Shown piece by piece: positions 31,378 through 42,230 of a stretch of DNA of 64,000 nucleotides. The position numbers were made by a program, and so were the translations under genes. Under the pieces are notes generated by a model. It had not been told where the DNA came from and made no database searches. It saw only the letters and a list, made by a program, of their open reading frames with translations. Origin of the DNA: Gnetum montanum (taxonomy: Eukaryota; Streptophyta; Gnetopsida; Gnetales; Gnetaceae); contig MNCI01006151.1 in assembly GCA_015680685.1 (NCBI GenBank), positions 434,273-498,272 of the forward strand, written 5' to 3'. Each line of letters starts with the position of its first letter. Position 1 is the stretch's first letter.

Positions 31378-32216
31378 TGATGAGTGATGAGGTACCCCTA
31401 CATGCAACCATATGAATCATAGGCATACATGTGCAATCTAGTCAAATTCTACAGACTTTAATTACTAAGTATGCTAGAGCTAAACAGTGCATGCGTGTTG
31501 TCCATTCGTTGTCTTCCTAGTCCCACTTGTGAAACACAATTATATGGTTAAGTGACATGGAGGCATACGATTTTTATTATTTTTGTGTTTTATCAATTTA
31601 CATGCCGAAAACAAGAATGAAAGTAAGAGTAATTAAATGCTAAGTAAACTATGGTTTAATCTAGCCTAACACAAGTAACTGTTCCCACTTCTTGGACACA
31701 TCCTGAACTTTGTGTAAACACTACTAGGTTGTCAAACACTAATCGTTTCTAAGTTACCAAGTGTCATACATCTTGTGTATTTTAATCAGTTTCTTAATAA
31801 ATCAAAATTAATTGTTGCATGAATATCAATAATGTAAACAATACTAAATTACAATATATAAATGCATAAGAAAGAAAGCCTCAAGTGTTGCAAGGATGAA
31901 TCAAAGAGTTCATCTTTATTGCTAACACAATGGTGTGTTTAGGTACATCAATGCTTGAATAAAGCTCTGTTGACACTTATACCTCCTACTATGGGCACTT
32001 GGAAAATATTCTAACTCTCAAATGAACAAACTGCAAGGGTTTCACTACTTGATTGCCAAAAAATTCCCTCAATCGTGTGCTTGGGGGCTATATTTATAGA
32101 CTTGGGAGTAACCTTGCGATATTGAATGTATGATATTGCATCTTGGGTTGCGATATTGCATACCTGATATCGTAGCCACTCCGATATCAGAGTGTATGAA
32201 AAAACATGATTTATCA
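31378..32216 (-). repeat. 5' LTR of element E
   Basis: Minus strand TGATAAATCATG (32216) to CTCATCA (31378), 839 bp. Near the U3 start ACTCCGATATCAGAGT differs by one base from the perfect palindrome in the 3' LTR. Followed outside by AACAT, matching the left flank. Confidence 0.9.
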
Positions 32217-32391
32217 AACATATAGTCAAATTATTACTCAACAGTATCATGTGTTGAAAGGTATTGGGTTTAAATTCCAATATTAGCACCCTATGTAACT
32301 AAGAGGCATTGCTCTAGGCATCTTATTAATTATAGCCAAATCCTCCAAAAAAATTTATAACTTAGCATGGTTCATTAAGGGACTATCATTT

Positions 32392-32470
32392 GGAGTGATG
32401 GTAAGGTGCTTGTTTCTTTAGTCATAAGACCTAGGTTTGAGCTTAGGTAGAGCCACTCAAAAAGGTTAAG
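32392..32470 (+). repeat. tRNA-derived SINE-like copy 1
   Basis: GAGTGATGGTAAGGTGC resembles a pol III A box and CCTAGGTTTGAGCTTAGG, 30 bases on, a B box. This is the spacing of a tRNA-related SINE head. It could be a different SINE family from copies 2-5. Confidence 0.4.
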
Positions 32471-33264
32471 CTTTCACTCATCTACCAACCCTTCCATGAT
32501 CTTGCCTTGGTAAAATGAGCATTAAACCTCTAAGTCATCATCATTCTAGCCTTGTCCAAATAAAATAAAGTTGACTTCATGAGTTCTTTTTCATTATTCA
32601 TGTTAATGAAAAGTTAGATCGTTATTTATTTAAAATTTATCTAGATCCTCTTTAATTATTTTTGGTCTTCGTTTTGGTGGCTTTTATGAAATAGTGATGT
32701 AGAAACCTTTTATTATAGGCTTATTATCTAATCTTCTTTGCATATAGTCAAATCATATAAGAAGTCATTCGTACAAATTATCTAAAATATAAGTCATTCT
32801 ATGTCTTTCTCAAATGTCTATATTGTATAATTTATCTATTATAATAATATTAAACATCTATCTAAGCATTTAAATTTTTGCCACATTGACTTATTATTCA
32901 TGCCTCTTTTGTACTACCCAACATTCAGTACCATATAAGATAATAGGCTTGATTATTATCCTATCAAATTTTCTCTTTAGTTTTATTTGGATTATTTTAT
33001 CAAATAGAATACTACTAGTCTATATTCATTTTGATCAATCTACCTTTATCCTATTTCTTATATCTTTATTAGTTTCACCATTTGATTAGAGTAATGGTCC
33101 TAGGTGGTGGAATTGTTTGTAGTAAGAGAATTTTTAACCTTAAATTGTCATTTTTATGTCATGACTATTTATATGTTATTGAAATTGTATGCCGTGTATT
33201 CTATTTTACTTCTACTAATTTTTAATCTTGTTAATCTTTTTAATTCTAGAGCCTTTAGGTGATA

Positions 33265-33355
33265 ATCCTATAACACAACATTACCTATAATAATTTAACC
33301 CATAACTTGAAGTTTCCAAATCAAGAGTCTTACCACTAGGCTAATACTTCATTGT
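33265..33355 (-). repeat. tRNA-derived SINE-like copy 2
   Basis: Minus strand reads TTAGCCTAGTGGTAAGACTC (A-box region) and AAGTTATGGGTTAAATT (decayed B box), the same order as copies 4 and 5. Confidence 0.5.
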
Positions 33356-33473
33356 TAAAGGCTAATAGTAAACATTTATTATTGTAGGTATACATGATCA
33401 ATACAATATACTGAAATTAGTAACCTTATTAATTTGCTTTATATGACTAGTTTATTGTCTTATTAGGTAAGAA

Positions 33474-33560
33474 GTCATCAATGTAGTGGTCAAGACACTT
33501 ATCTATTAGAAGGAAGATTGTGGTTTGATATAACATTGGAGATGTTTTATGGTAGTATAC
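33474..33560 (+). repeat. tRNA-derived SINE-like copy 3
   Basis: ATGTAGTGGTCAAGACACTT followed by TGTGGTTTGATATAAC gives an A-box and B-box arrangement like copies 2, 4 and 5. Confidence 0.45.
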
Positions 33561-34679
33561 TCTTATATAATTGGGAAGGTAAAGGGAAAGGGATGTTGGA
33601 CCTTAAAAAATATTAATAATAAGCAAAAAAATTCAGAGTACATTACATGCTTAAGCACTGGGTAGAAAGCATTAAAAATAATATGGAAATGAATAACTTT
33701 CAACATTTAGGAATGTCTCCTCAGGTACACAACCTTATAATGAATACTTTGAAAAATAAAGAGAGAAAAATTAATTGTTAGTAGAGAGAATAGTTCTAGT
33801 CCTAACAACATTTACATCATTTTCAATATATGTTTTTGAAATTAAAGTAGCAAAAGGATTAGATGTTGCAACAAAAAGCTTTAACAAAATACCAACTTTT
33901 GTAGGAGAGGAAGGATTAATAACATATTCTCATACATATTGTCCATCATGATTGATCTTATGTTGAGACTTTTTGACATTTGCTATAATCCTGGCATAAA
34001 CAAAAGATTTAATCTTTGAGTAGATAGTAATTTTCTTACATAAAGAAAAATTTTCCTTGCCTACTATCTATTTGGATTGATCAATACTTTTTGTAGTAAA
34101 AATAAAAGCATTCATGGAAGCTTTTTTCTTCTCATGTTTCTTTATTGTCATTTGATCATTCTTATCATTGACATTAACTTATTTTTTAGTCTATTTAAAT
34201 TTAGATTATTTTTTCCATGTTTAGTTTTAACACATTTTTTCTTTTCTTCAACATCTGTTTTCTTTAGTAGAAAAGTTCAAAAATTAAAAAAATGTCCTCT
34301 ATGATGATAAAAATTACAAGAATTAGGAAGATTATAATATTTAATTAGTTGAATGTAAGTATTTCTAATTCTACAAAAATCAAATTAGTTGATTATGAAG
34401 ATTGATTTAATAAAAAAAACATCTACAAAAATCAAATGATGTAGAAAAAGACTTCATATGATTAATGGGACTAAAGAAACAAAAAATTTCCTACTTAGAT
34501 TTTTGAAAAATCAACAGAAGATTTAAAAACTATATAAAACATGGAAGTTTAGAATATTTTTTAAATTGGACATGAAAATATAAAGTTCAGTTATGCATGA
34601 TCAACACTGCATAGTTATGTATGAAAGATCCTATATCTAAAGCATGTTGTATCATTGAAGATTTTCCTGGCTTAATAAG

Positions 34680-34709
34680 CAAGAAGAAGAAGAAGAAGAA
34701 GAAGAAGAG
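34680..34709. repeat. (GAA)n microsatellite
   Basis: About ten uninterrupted GAA units. Confidence 0.95.
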
Positions 34710-34734
34710 AATAATACCTAGCATGGGGATGTTG

Positions 34735-34870
34735 GAACCTAAAATAAGTGAAACATAGGAAAATGTAGATTTGTAGAAGTTTATAACTCAATACTACCTA
34801 ATAGAATCAAACCTATGACCTAAGGTTACTAGGCCAAGACTTGTACCACTAGGCTAACACCTCATTATTG
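34735..34870 (-). repeat. tRNA-derived SINE-like copy 4
   Basis: Minus strand: TTAGCCTAGTGGTACAAGTC, then CATAGGTTTGATTCTATTAG (B box GGTTTGATTCT), then TATTGAGTTATAAACTT, which also follows the B box in copy 5. Confidence 0.55.
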
Positions 34871-35484
34871 AATAATACCTAGCATGAATGATCTGAATAC
34901 CATGTTTTTGTATCCAATCATTTAATTGTAAAATAAAATTTCAATTACAAGATAGATAACCCAAAAATTGAATGACCACATTTTGCAATAGAAGATTAGC
35001 TACTAGTAACTTGTGTACATCATTAGTGAGAATAAATTAGGTTTTTTAGTTACATCAACATTACTAAATGAAGGTGTCATAAATTTTTTCTTAGTAACAT
35101 GTAAATTTTCATTCTTAGAGTGAATAGAATTTTATGCATTGATATAAGAAGTAAAAATTTTAGCATTAGTTAAAGAAGTTGGAGAGAAATTAGAATCTCC
35201 ATAGGGGAATTCTAGAAAGATTAAATCTACTAGAGAAAAATAAATAAATAAATCATATTTGCTAACACTTTCATATGATGAATCATATATAGTTCTTTTA
35301 AAGTATCACATTAGTTTTATGTCTTAGAATGTACTTTCTTTTAAAATATCATGTCAATAGTATGTGATAACCTAGATTATTGATTTTGTATCTCCAAGGT
35401 ATGGGTTCAGTTATTATAAAATTTAAATAAGTATAAATAAGGCATTACTAGCTTAATTAGAGTGTAAGGCTTGTTATTAATATA

Positions 35485-35585
35485 ATGAGATGTTAAACTA
35501 GTGGTAAGACTCTTGATTTAAAAGCTCCAAGTTATGGGTTTGATTCTAGTGGATAATGTTGAGTTATAAAGTTAATTGGACTATA
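35485..35585 (+). repeat. tRNA-derived SINE-like copy 5
   Basis: TTAAACTAGTGGTAAGACTC (A box), TATGGGTTTGATTCTAGTGG (B box) and TGTTGAGTTATAAAGTT downstream. The shared downstream part with copy 4 shows it is a dispersed repeat, not a tRNA gene. Confidence 0.55.
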
Positions 35586-36884
35586 TGTATTAGGGGAAAA
35601 TATTCTTAAAAAAAGATATGAGTTTGGATCCCTCCCTCCTTCTCCTCATATACCCCCTAGGAAAAATAATTGTATTAGTAGCTTTTTATGATCAACATCC
35701 CCTTCTATCTTCCTCTTCCTCTTCCTTGCCCCACTACCTCCTCCCTACCTACACATCCCTCATCCCTTCCTCTCCATTGCCCATAAGGTCATGTTTGTAT
35801 GACATGGTGTTAGATCATCAATGACATGGCTAAGAAGCATTTTACTTATGCATTTTATGTGTAATGTATTGCACCTATTCCATAAGGGATTATGACATTA
35901 TATGTGAGGTGTTGCACCTATGTTACAAGGGATTGCAAGGTAAGTAATTAAATACATATGCTACCATTGTTCTTGTCCTATAAGGGAGTGCAAAAAGTGT
36001 GTTTAGTTTGCTATTTCATTATTTAATTAAAAAATAAATAAAAATTATAAAAATATAAATATATTATCTTCTTCATCATGGTAAGATGGGTTTCTTCTTT
36101 TGTAACATATTTATGATAATATTTTTATTTATTAAACATAAAAATATACATACGTAAACTCTACAATTCATGTTCCCATCATCTTTAGTGTTTATAAGAA
36201 GTTTGCTATGCATATCATTGATTGACCTCTTATGCTCTTGACTAGGAGGACTAGTATTAGATGTGTTCAACTATGAGTAGCTCTAATAAGTTCTTAGATT
36301 TTTTAGTAATCTACCATCCTTTTCATTAAGCTTTCCATGATGTCTTATTGATAAGTGAATCTTGCTTAGAGAACCTGAAACTATGCATTGGTAGTTTGTA
36401 GCTCTTGATTCATTTGATCATGGAGTTGGCACTCACATTTGTAGAGTGCAAACATAATGATGACTTGTTTCTCTACCTTTGTTCTAGATTAGCTAGATAT
36501 TAACATGACAAGATTGACATATTAAATGTTAGCTAATTTCATCTAGTATGTAATTTTTTCAATTTGTAGATTTTTCATCTAACCACATTGATTACATCAA
36601 AGATTCTTTACTAGGAAATATTGAGCATTGCTACATGGAAGCATTCAATTGGGTCTTGGCCATTTTGATCTCCTTTTCATTGATTTCCTTATGTAAGCTA
36701 ACTTGATTACTATAGTGCTTTTTTAATAATTCATTCCTTGAAGCTTTATTTTTTAGGCTCTAATTTCAATTGTAAACCTCTACTAAATTACCTAAACTTT
36801 TACCATTGATAGGAATCCTACTAGTTTTGGAGTAATGGGATTTATCATACAAGTCACAGTGTGATTCAGTCATAAGCTTTAAGG

Positions 36885-38050
36885 ATGATGTTGAGTGGGT
36901 TGTCAAGAACACTCGCATATGTTGTTGCATTCAAGAAATATAAAAGATATTATAATACATATGATATAGTTATAACCCATGTTGCCATGGTGAGAGATAG
37001 ATAAAATATTTACAATCTTATGTTTTATAATTTTTATGAACTTTATCTTTATAAGAAACAGGTGATAAACACACATGCATTACAATCCCACTTAGGGATA
37101 GGTGGAATGCTTATGTTGTAATCCCTCTTAGAGATAGGTGCACATCATACACAAATGCAAATTAAATGGCTCTTAGTCACAACCTTGATGGCCCAACACC
37201 ATGTCATATAGTTGTAACCTTCTTGAGTAAGATTGAATAATCAAAAATTATGAAAATGAGAAATAAATAAAGATATTTATAGTTTTAATGTTTGATAATG
37301 TTTTTTTTATGTTTTAATGTTTAAGGCATCAATGATAGAAATGAGAGAAGGTCATAAGCTTTATTTATTACATAAACACTAGACTTTGCATCAACCAAGT
37401 AGTTCTGAGCTATGTAAGCAAGGTAGCACTCTGATAGAGTCTAACCATATTTGTGAAAGTCATGACTTTAAAAAACACAAAAAATAAGGAAGGAATCACT
37501 TACCTAAGGCTAGAAGGGCTATTTACATGAAATTGGATGCCAAAAGCTAAAGAAAATTGTTTTTATTCAAATTCATTTAATATGAAGCTCATCTAGGTAT
37601 TTATAGTTTTTTCAATGCAACAATAGGGGTTTGATAATGCCCAAGAGCCAACAAAGGTCCCTTAGTATAGCTTAGACATTCCAAAACATACTTGAGGAGG
37701 TAAAGCATCCAAACTAGGGTAGTAAGGACATGAATCATCACCCTTGCACTAATGCAGGAGATGCACTAGTGCAAGGAAGTTAGTGCACTCGTATCCCCTC
37801 ACTTAGATGAAGCCAAGATGCTAGGAAACATGTCAAACCTTTCAAGAAAGTTAAAAAAAAGCCAAAAACATCTCAAGAAGTTAGAAACATGCAATGAACC
37901 CTCAAGTGTGATTTGGAAGGCCATGATGTAAACCTAGGAGGTGGAAACCTTAACCATGCATGCAAAAAACACAAACACAGGGGTACATAACACATAACAT
38001 GAATTTAAGGCTTATAATTGACTTATAAAATACCACTAGATAACTCATCA
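36885..38050 (-). repeat. 3' LTR of gypsy element G
   Basis: The minus strand starts TGATGAGTTATC at 38050, directly after a polypurine tract (GTTGTGGAGGGA). TATA box on the minus strand near 37600 (ACTATAAATA), with a palindrome array at 37744-37790. The left end near 36885 is uncertain; only TGATG and GAGTGGG words there resemble the expected U5 end. Confidence 0.6.
37744..37790 (-). promoter_or_regulatory. U3 palindrome array of LTR G
   Basis: TGCACTAGTGCA (37762-37773) is a perfect 12-bp palindrome. It is flanked by TTGCACTAATGCA (37744) and TTAGTGCACT (37780). The array lies about 150 bp upstream of the TATA box on the minus strand. Confidence 0.65.
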
Positions 38051-38064
38051 TCCCTCCACAACTG
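38051..38064 (-). promoter_or_regulatory. Polypurine tract of G
   Basis: Minus strand CAGTTGTGGAGGGA before TGATGAG, parallel to CAGTCATGGGGGTA in A and CAATAGTGGGGGTA in B. Confidence 0.6.
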
Positions 38065-38319
38065 AGTTAATTTAATCCCATAGCCTCTAATATTTAAAAC
38101 ATAATATTAGAACTAGACACATGGCATGATCAATGTTGAGGAATATAATGGAAAAATGTATAGATCATAACTATATTACAATAAAGCACAAGCCAGTTCA
38201 TCTAGAAGTGCTACGGGTGATGGCTAAGAAAAGAAACCTCTTAACATGCCTACTTGGTATGGGAAGAAGGTTGTGTAGATCATTGAACTTAGAATAGGGG
38301 GGTGGGGGGTGGGGGGGAT

Positions 38320-39523
38320 GAATAAGTTCCTCAAATTGAAATTCTTTGGACAAAGCACACACACCAAATTTAACATGGTTTTCCAACTTGGATAGTCCAC
38401 ACTCAAAGGATAGATCGCAAGCACACTTCTAAACTTTATTGCTCTCAAATATGGTTTGAAAGGTCCATACTTGTACAATCTTCAAGCCTCACTATGGAGT
38501 GTTGTGATGCTACACCAATCACTCAACCTTGTAAGGCCTTGTTAGCCTTGGAATGCAGGTTTTAGGCTTTTGAAACCTTTACAATTTTGAGCTTCATTTA
38601 GGAGTGTTGTGCTACAACACCAACCACTCAATCCTGCAGGATCCTGACAAGCTCAATCAAGATGCTTTCTTGTAAGAAGCACATCAATCCCATAGGGTAA
38701 CATGGGAGAACAATAATTACAAGGGATGAATGCAACATAGTTTGCCGATCCTTGTACTTTGAGGTACAACACACTTTACAATGGACAAATGATAATGCAA
38801 TGAGGAGTAACAATGATTACAATGATTGAAAAAGGATTATACAATGATTGTATAAGAGCCTTCACATTTTCAAATGCATATGATGTCTTCTTATAGCTAC
38901 CATGTTTCCAAATCCATCTTGGAACTCATGCAACGACTAGTTAACAGTAGCTAATGGTCATGGAAGATATCTTCTTCATGCCTGAGATGTCTTTCTATAT
39001 TTGCCCTCTATTCTAAGAAGATGTCTTTATTTGGAAAAGACATATTTATGAAATCTTCATTTTGGGGAGATGTCTTTGTTTGGTGAAAGATGTCTTTCTG
39101 AAACTGACCTACATTTTGTAAATATGTCTTTGCCTGGTGGAAGACATCCTTGCATGAGGAAAGATGTCCACTATTTCTTGAAGACGTCTTAGCCTGTGCA
39201 TCCTTCAATTTTGCCAAGACATCTTCTATTTCTTAAAGACATTGTTCTTCTCATTCCCTTGCATGATGAATTATTCATTACTTGTTCATAATCTTGCATT
39301 TTTTCATGTGTCAATGATGAGAACTTTGCTTGTCCACATTCTTTAAATTCTCTTCCTTTAAGGTTTCCTTTTGTGGATGAGACCTTGAGACCTTGTAGAT
39401 GACTTTCTCCTTTTTTCTACATTAGTGCGTTTCTTGTCATCTCATCTTGGTCCTACAACCATAACAACCACACAACCTTTGTCTCCATTTTTCTTAACAT
39501 TCTGACACACCAAAAGGTCTACA
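38320..39523 (-). repeat. 3' LTR of element D
   Basis: Minus strand starts TGTAGACCTTTTGGTGTGTC at 39523, after the polypurine tract. It matches 46469-47616 base by base over most of its length. Confidence 0.8.
38960..39245 (-). promoter_or_regulatory. AGACGTCT-type array in LTR D
   Basis: About ten words AGATGTCT or AGACATCT, and one intact AGACGTCT in GAAGACGTCTTAGCC (39180-39194), occur in 285 bp. Both decayed forms are the two possible products of CpG loss from the palindrome AGACGTCT. The same array is in the other LTR at 47110-47340. Confidence 0.7.
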
Positions 39524-39541
39524 ATATCCTCCTTTTTGGTG

Positions 39542-40600
39542 ATGTTCAAAACTTAAGAAAATGGATTAATGATCATACAAATATAATCATGCTACTCTAC
39601 CCCTTTTTGAATAGCAACAAAAAAGATAAGACACATAAATTTGTGAAAGAGTCATCATAAAAGCACAGTATCATGAAATAAACATAATCAACAATCATGG
39701 CATAATCACAAGAAAGAAAAATTTAACAAGAAATATTAATTAAAGAGCTCATAGTTTTTAGCACTAAGTTCCATGAGGAGTTGCCCCGAATTTGTTAAGA
39801 ATTAATACAAGCCTTTTCAAGTGATACTTCAACTTAAAACTTGAAGTGAAGTAAAAGCCCTGAAGATTAGGTAACTTGTCTTTAAATCAATTAATCATTA
39901 GTAGTTTATAGTTCATGGTTCGTTTAATGCTCAAATATTCTTCATCCTTTTAAAAACATTAGCAAAATATTAGGGAATATCTTATATGATAAGGAGAATA
40001 TAGCAATACATCTTCACAATGTGAAACTAGTCATGCCATAATTTAAATTCTTGAGCTAGGAAGTACATCTCATGGCAAACTACTCAAAGGATGTTTCAAT
40101 CAAAATCATGGATACTTTCTCATAATCAAAATGATCATGTGCTTGCTCATATTATTTTATGAAATAATATCACTATTTGCATTCTTTCATAAAAATATAG
40201 GTACTTCTTACTTCAACTTATGCTTGAATATCGAATAGGTGGGTTGATGATACATTAAGACTTATTCTTATCAATTCAAAACAAGGACCTACAACTAATC
40301 CAAAAAAAGACCAACAACACATAATTTGATGTTAACCACCAAATATAGATCAAGTAGCCTATCTAATTGAAACAATTATCTCATTAGAATGTGTATCTTT
40401 ATGTTCAACTAGAAATTTGGAAAACATCAACACAGGATATGGAAGCCATGAAAGAAACATGCATATTTTGGTTTTTGTACAAGGCAATCCCACAAACACA
40501 ACTATTTTTCAAAAATGAAATGATAATCATGTCAAAGGATATCAAAAATATAGATTTAAGGCTCAGCCATCAACTTAAAAGAAAAATACCTCTTGATGTC
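39542..40600 (-). other. 3' non-coding part of element D
   Basis: AT-rich, no recognisable coding content. It lies between D's polypurine tract and the family C LTR that interrupts D. Confidence 0.4.
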
Positions 40601-42230
40601 TGTTGGCGACCGTTTGGGACGCGACCGCCAACGAGTGTCCTCGAACAGGATTTAGGTGCCTGCTGGTCTCTGGCAACACCAAGGCCCAGATACCTCCAAA
40701 TAACTCAGTACTTAATGTGAGTATGTGTGTGTGCTGTTGCGGCGTGCGGTTGTGTGAAATGTAACGATTGCGTGTGTGTGAAATACAAATGACTTACTTT
40801 ATGAGATTCAGCCAACTTTGTCCAGTACTGTGAGTTATTTATAGTTTCCTATTTTGTTCAAACTACCTAGTCTACGCGGTCCCTATAATACCTGCTTGTA
40901 ACAAGTAAAATTTTGCATAAACATTTGAGCACAACTCCGCAAATCTACTCCTAATTTTCCCCAGAGAGAGATATATAGTTCCACAAGAAAACTAGAAATA
41001 GAGCAAGATTCAAAAGGAATAGACAGAAAAGAAAAGAAAGCAGATTTGTGTGAACCTCAAATATTTAAACAAGATAAAATGACACGAGTAAACACTTCGC
41101 AATAAAGCTATCCCAAATTCAATATCTACGAATTGATCAAACTTCCAAGGCTCAACCAAGCAATATCTTTTAGACAATCCTACTGTGCTACCAAAAATCG
41201 CTGTGTAAACTACCATGTACGAGACTCCACTTTGGCTAGACAATAGATGTCAACGATTGCATTCAAACAAAACCTTTAAAAGACTTGACAATTTCTGATT
41301 GAAATAACATGGAAAATCACTCTAAAGATAAAAAGAAGCTATTCTGGTCCCATCAAAATACCAAAGATTTTCTGAACCCTCTCGACTACCAAATTGTTCC
41401 ACGGCGTGACTACAAACAGAGGCTCTCTTCCAAGAATCCAATAGCAGTTCCCAAACGTTGCACAATAATGAAATTCACTACTAAAATGCTCTTAAGGCTT
41501 TCATTCACTAGCGCTTCTATGGCAAAATTTTAATAGAAATTTCTATTGGGCAACAAGAACAATAAGAGCAATCTAAAAATCCCAAAATTACTTGCCAAGA
41601 ATGATACTACCTAAACCACTAGCTAAGCAATTAAAACAAAACAAAAAATGAAATGCATAACTCATAGGACCATGACAAAGAGGCTGAAATCTTTATTCTA
41701 GCAAGCCATCTTGCAAACCATCTTACAAATCTTCCAAGTGTGATGATGATGCTCCCATGTGTTGTGAGACTTCCTTGATGTGATCATTCATTTCCTCCCG
41801 AAGCCTTTTTATAGGGCTCAAAGGTGGTTAGGTAAGTTACAAAATATCTTGGGTGGTTTTAACCATCATGGAGACAAAAAAGCTACAATGGACAAGTGTC
41901 CTATTCAATTGCCAAGTGTCTTCACTCAGTCGCCAAGTGTCTTCATGTAGTTGCCAAGTGTCTTCATTTGGTTACAAATATCATGGCTTAAGGCTAGGAA
42001 GTTACAACTTCCACACAAAATTATAACTATAGAAATAAAAGCTATGGTTCCCAAGTGTCCTATTTAGTGGTTATAAGTACCATGGGAAATTGAAATTTAG
42101 TTGTAACCACCAAGGGGAAGTTATCACTACCATGATATTTAGAAATTGTAAAGGACACTTGTTCCATACATATAATATTGAATAACTGCCTTATAACTTC
42201 TCTTTCCTTTTGAAATAATAACAATATACC
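40601..42230 (-). repeat. LTR of family C (copy 1)
   Basis: Plus strand begins TGTTGGCGACC, which is the LTR 3' end on the minus strand, and matches 52747-54235 and 62662-63407 over about 1.5 kb. TATA box on minus (CCCTATAAAAAGG) near 41807-41820, with TTGCCAAGTGTC repeats at 41915-41965. CpGs present here (GGCGACC, GGGACGCGACCGCC) are TG/CA in the other copies, so it is the least decayed. No matching internal sequence adjoins its left side. It is either a solo LTR or the 3' LTR of a copy whose interior is the block to its right. Confidence 0.75.

Larger units (their letters stand above)
15975..32216 (-). mobile_element. Athila-like gypsy element E, interrupted by element A
   Basis: Two minus-strand LTRs (31378-32216 and 15975-16794) enclose primer site, gag, protease, RT and integrase relics in that order on the minus strand. 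Exact target duplication AACAT lies at 15970-15974 and 32217-32221, so both outer ends are original. Element A sits inside the integrase. Part of the RT tail, RNase H and the integrase N-terminus are missing at the right junction of A. All ORFs are broken. Confidence 0.9.
32471..36880. other. AT-rich stretch with scattered SINE-like copies only
   Basis: Apart from the SINE-like copies listed separately and a (GAA)n run, I find no ORF with recognisable content. Short repeated phrases of the form TTGCACCTATnnnAtAAGGGA occur at 35867-35965 and, in reverse orientation, at 37080-37145 within the LTR of element G. Confidence 0.4.

Noticed and set aside
35485-35585. A functional tRNA gene
   Set aside because: A and B boxes are decayed, no complete cloverleaf can be drawn, and the downstream part is shared with another copy, which marks a SINE.
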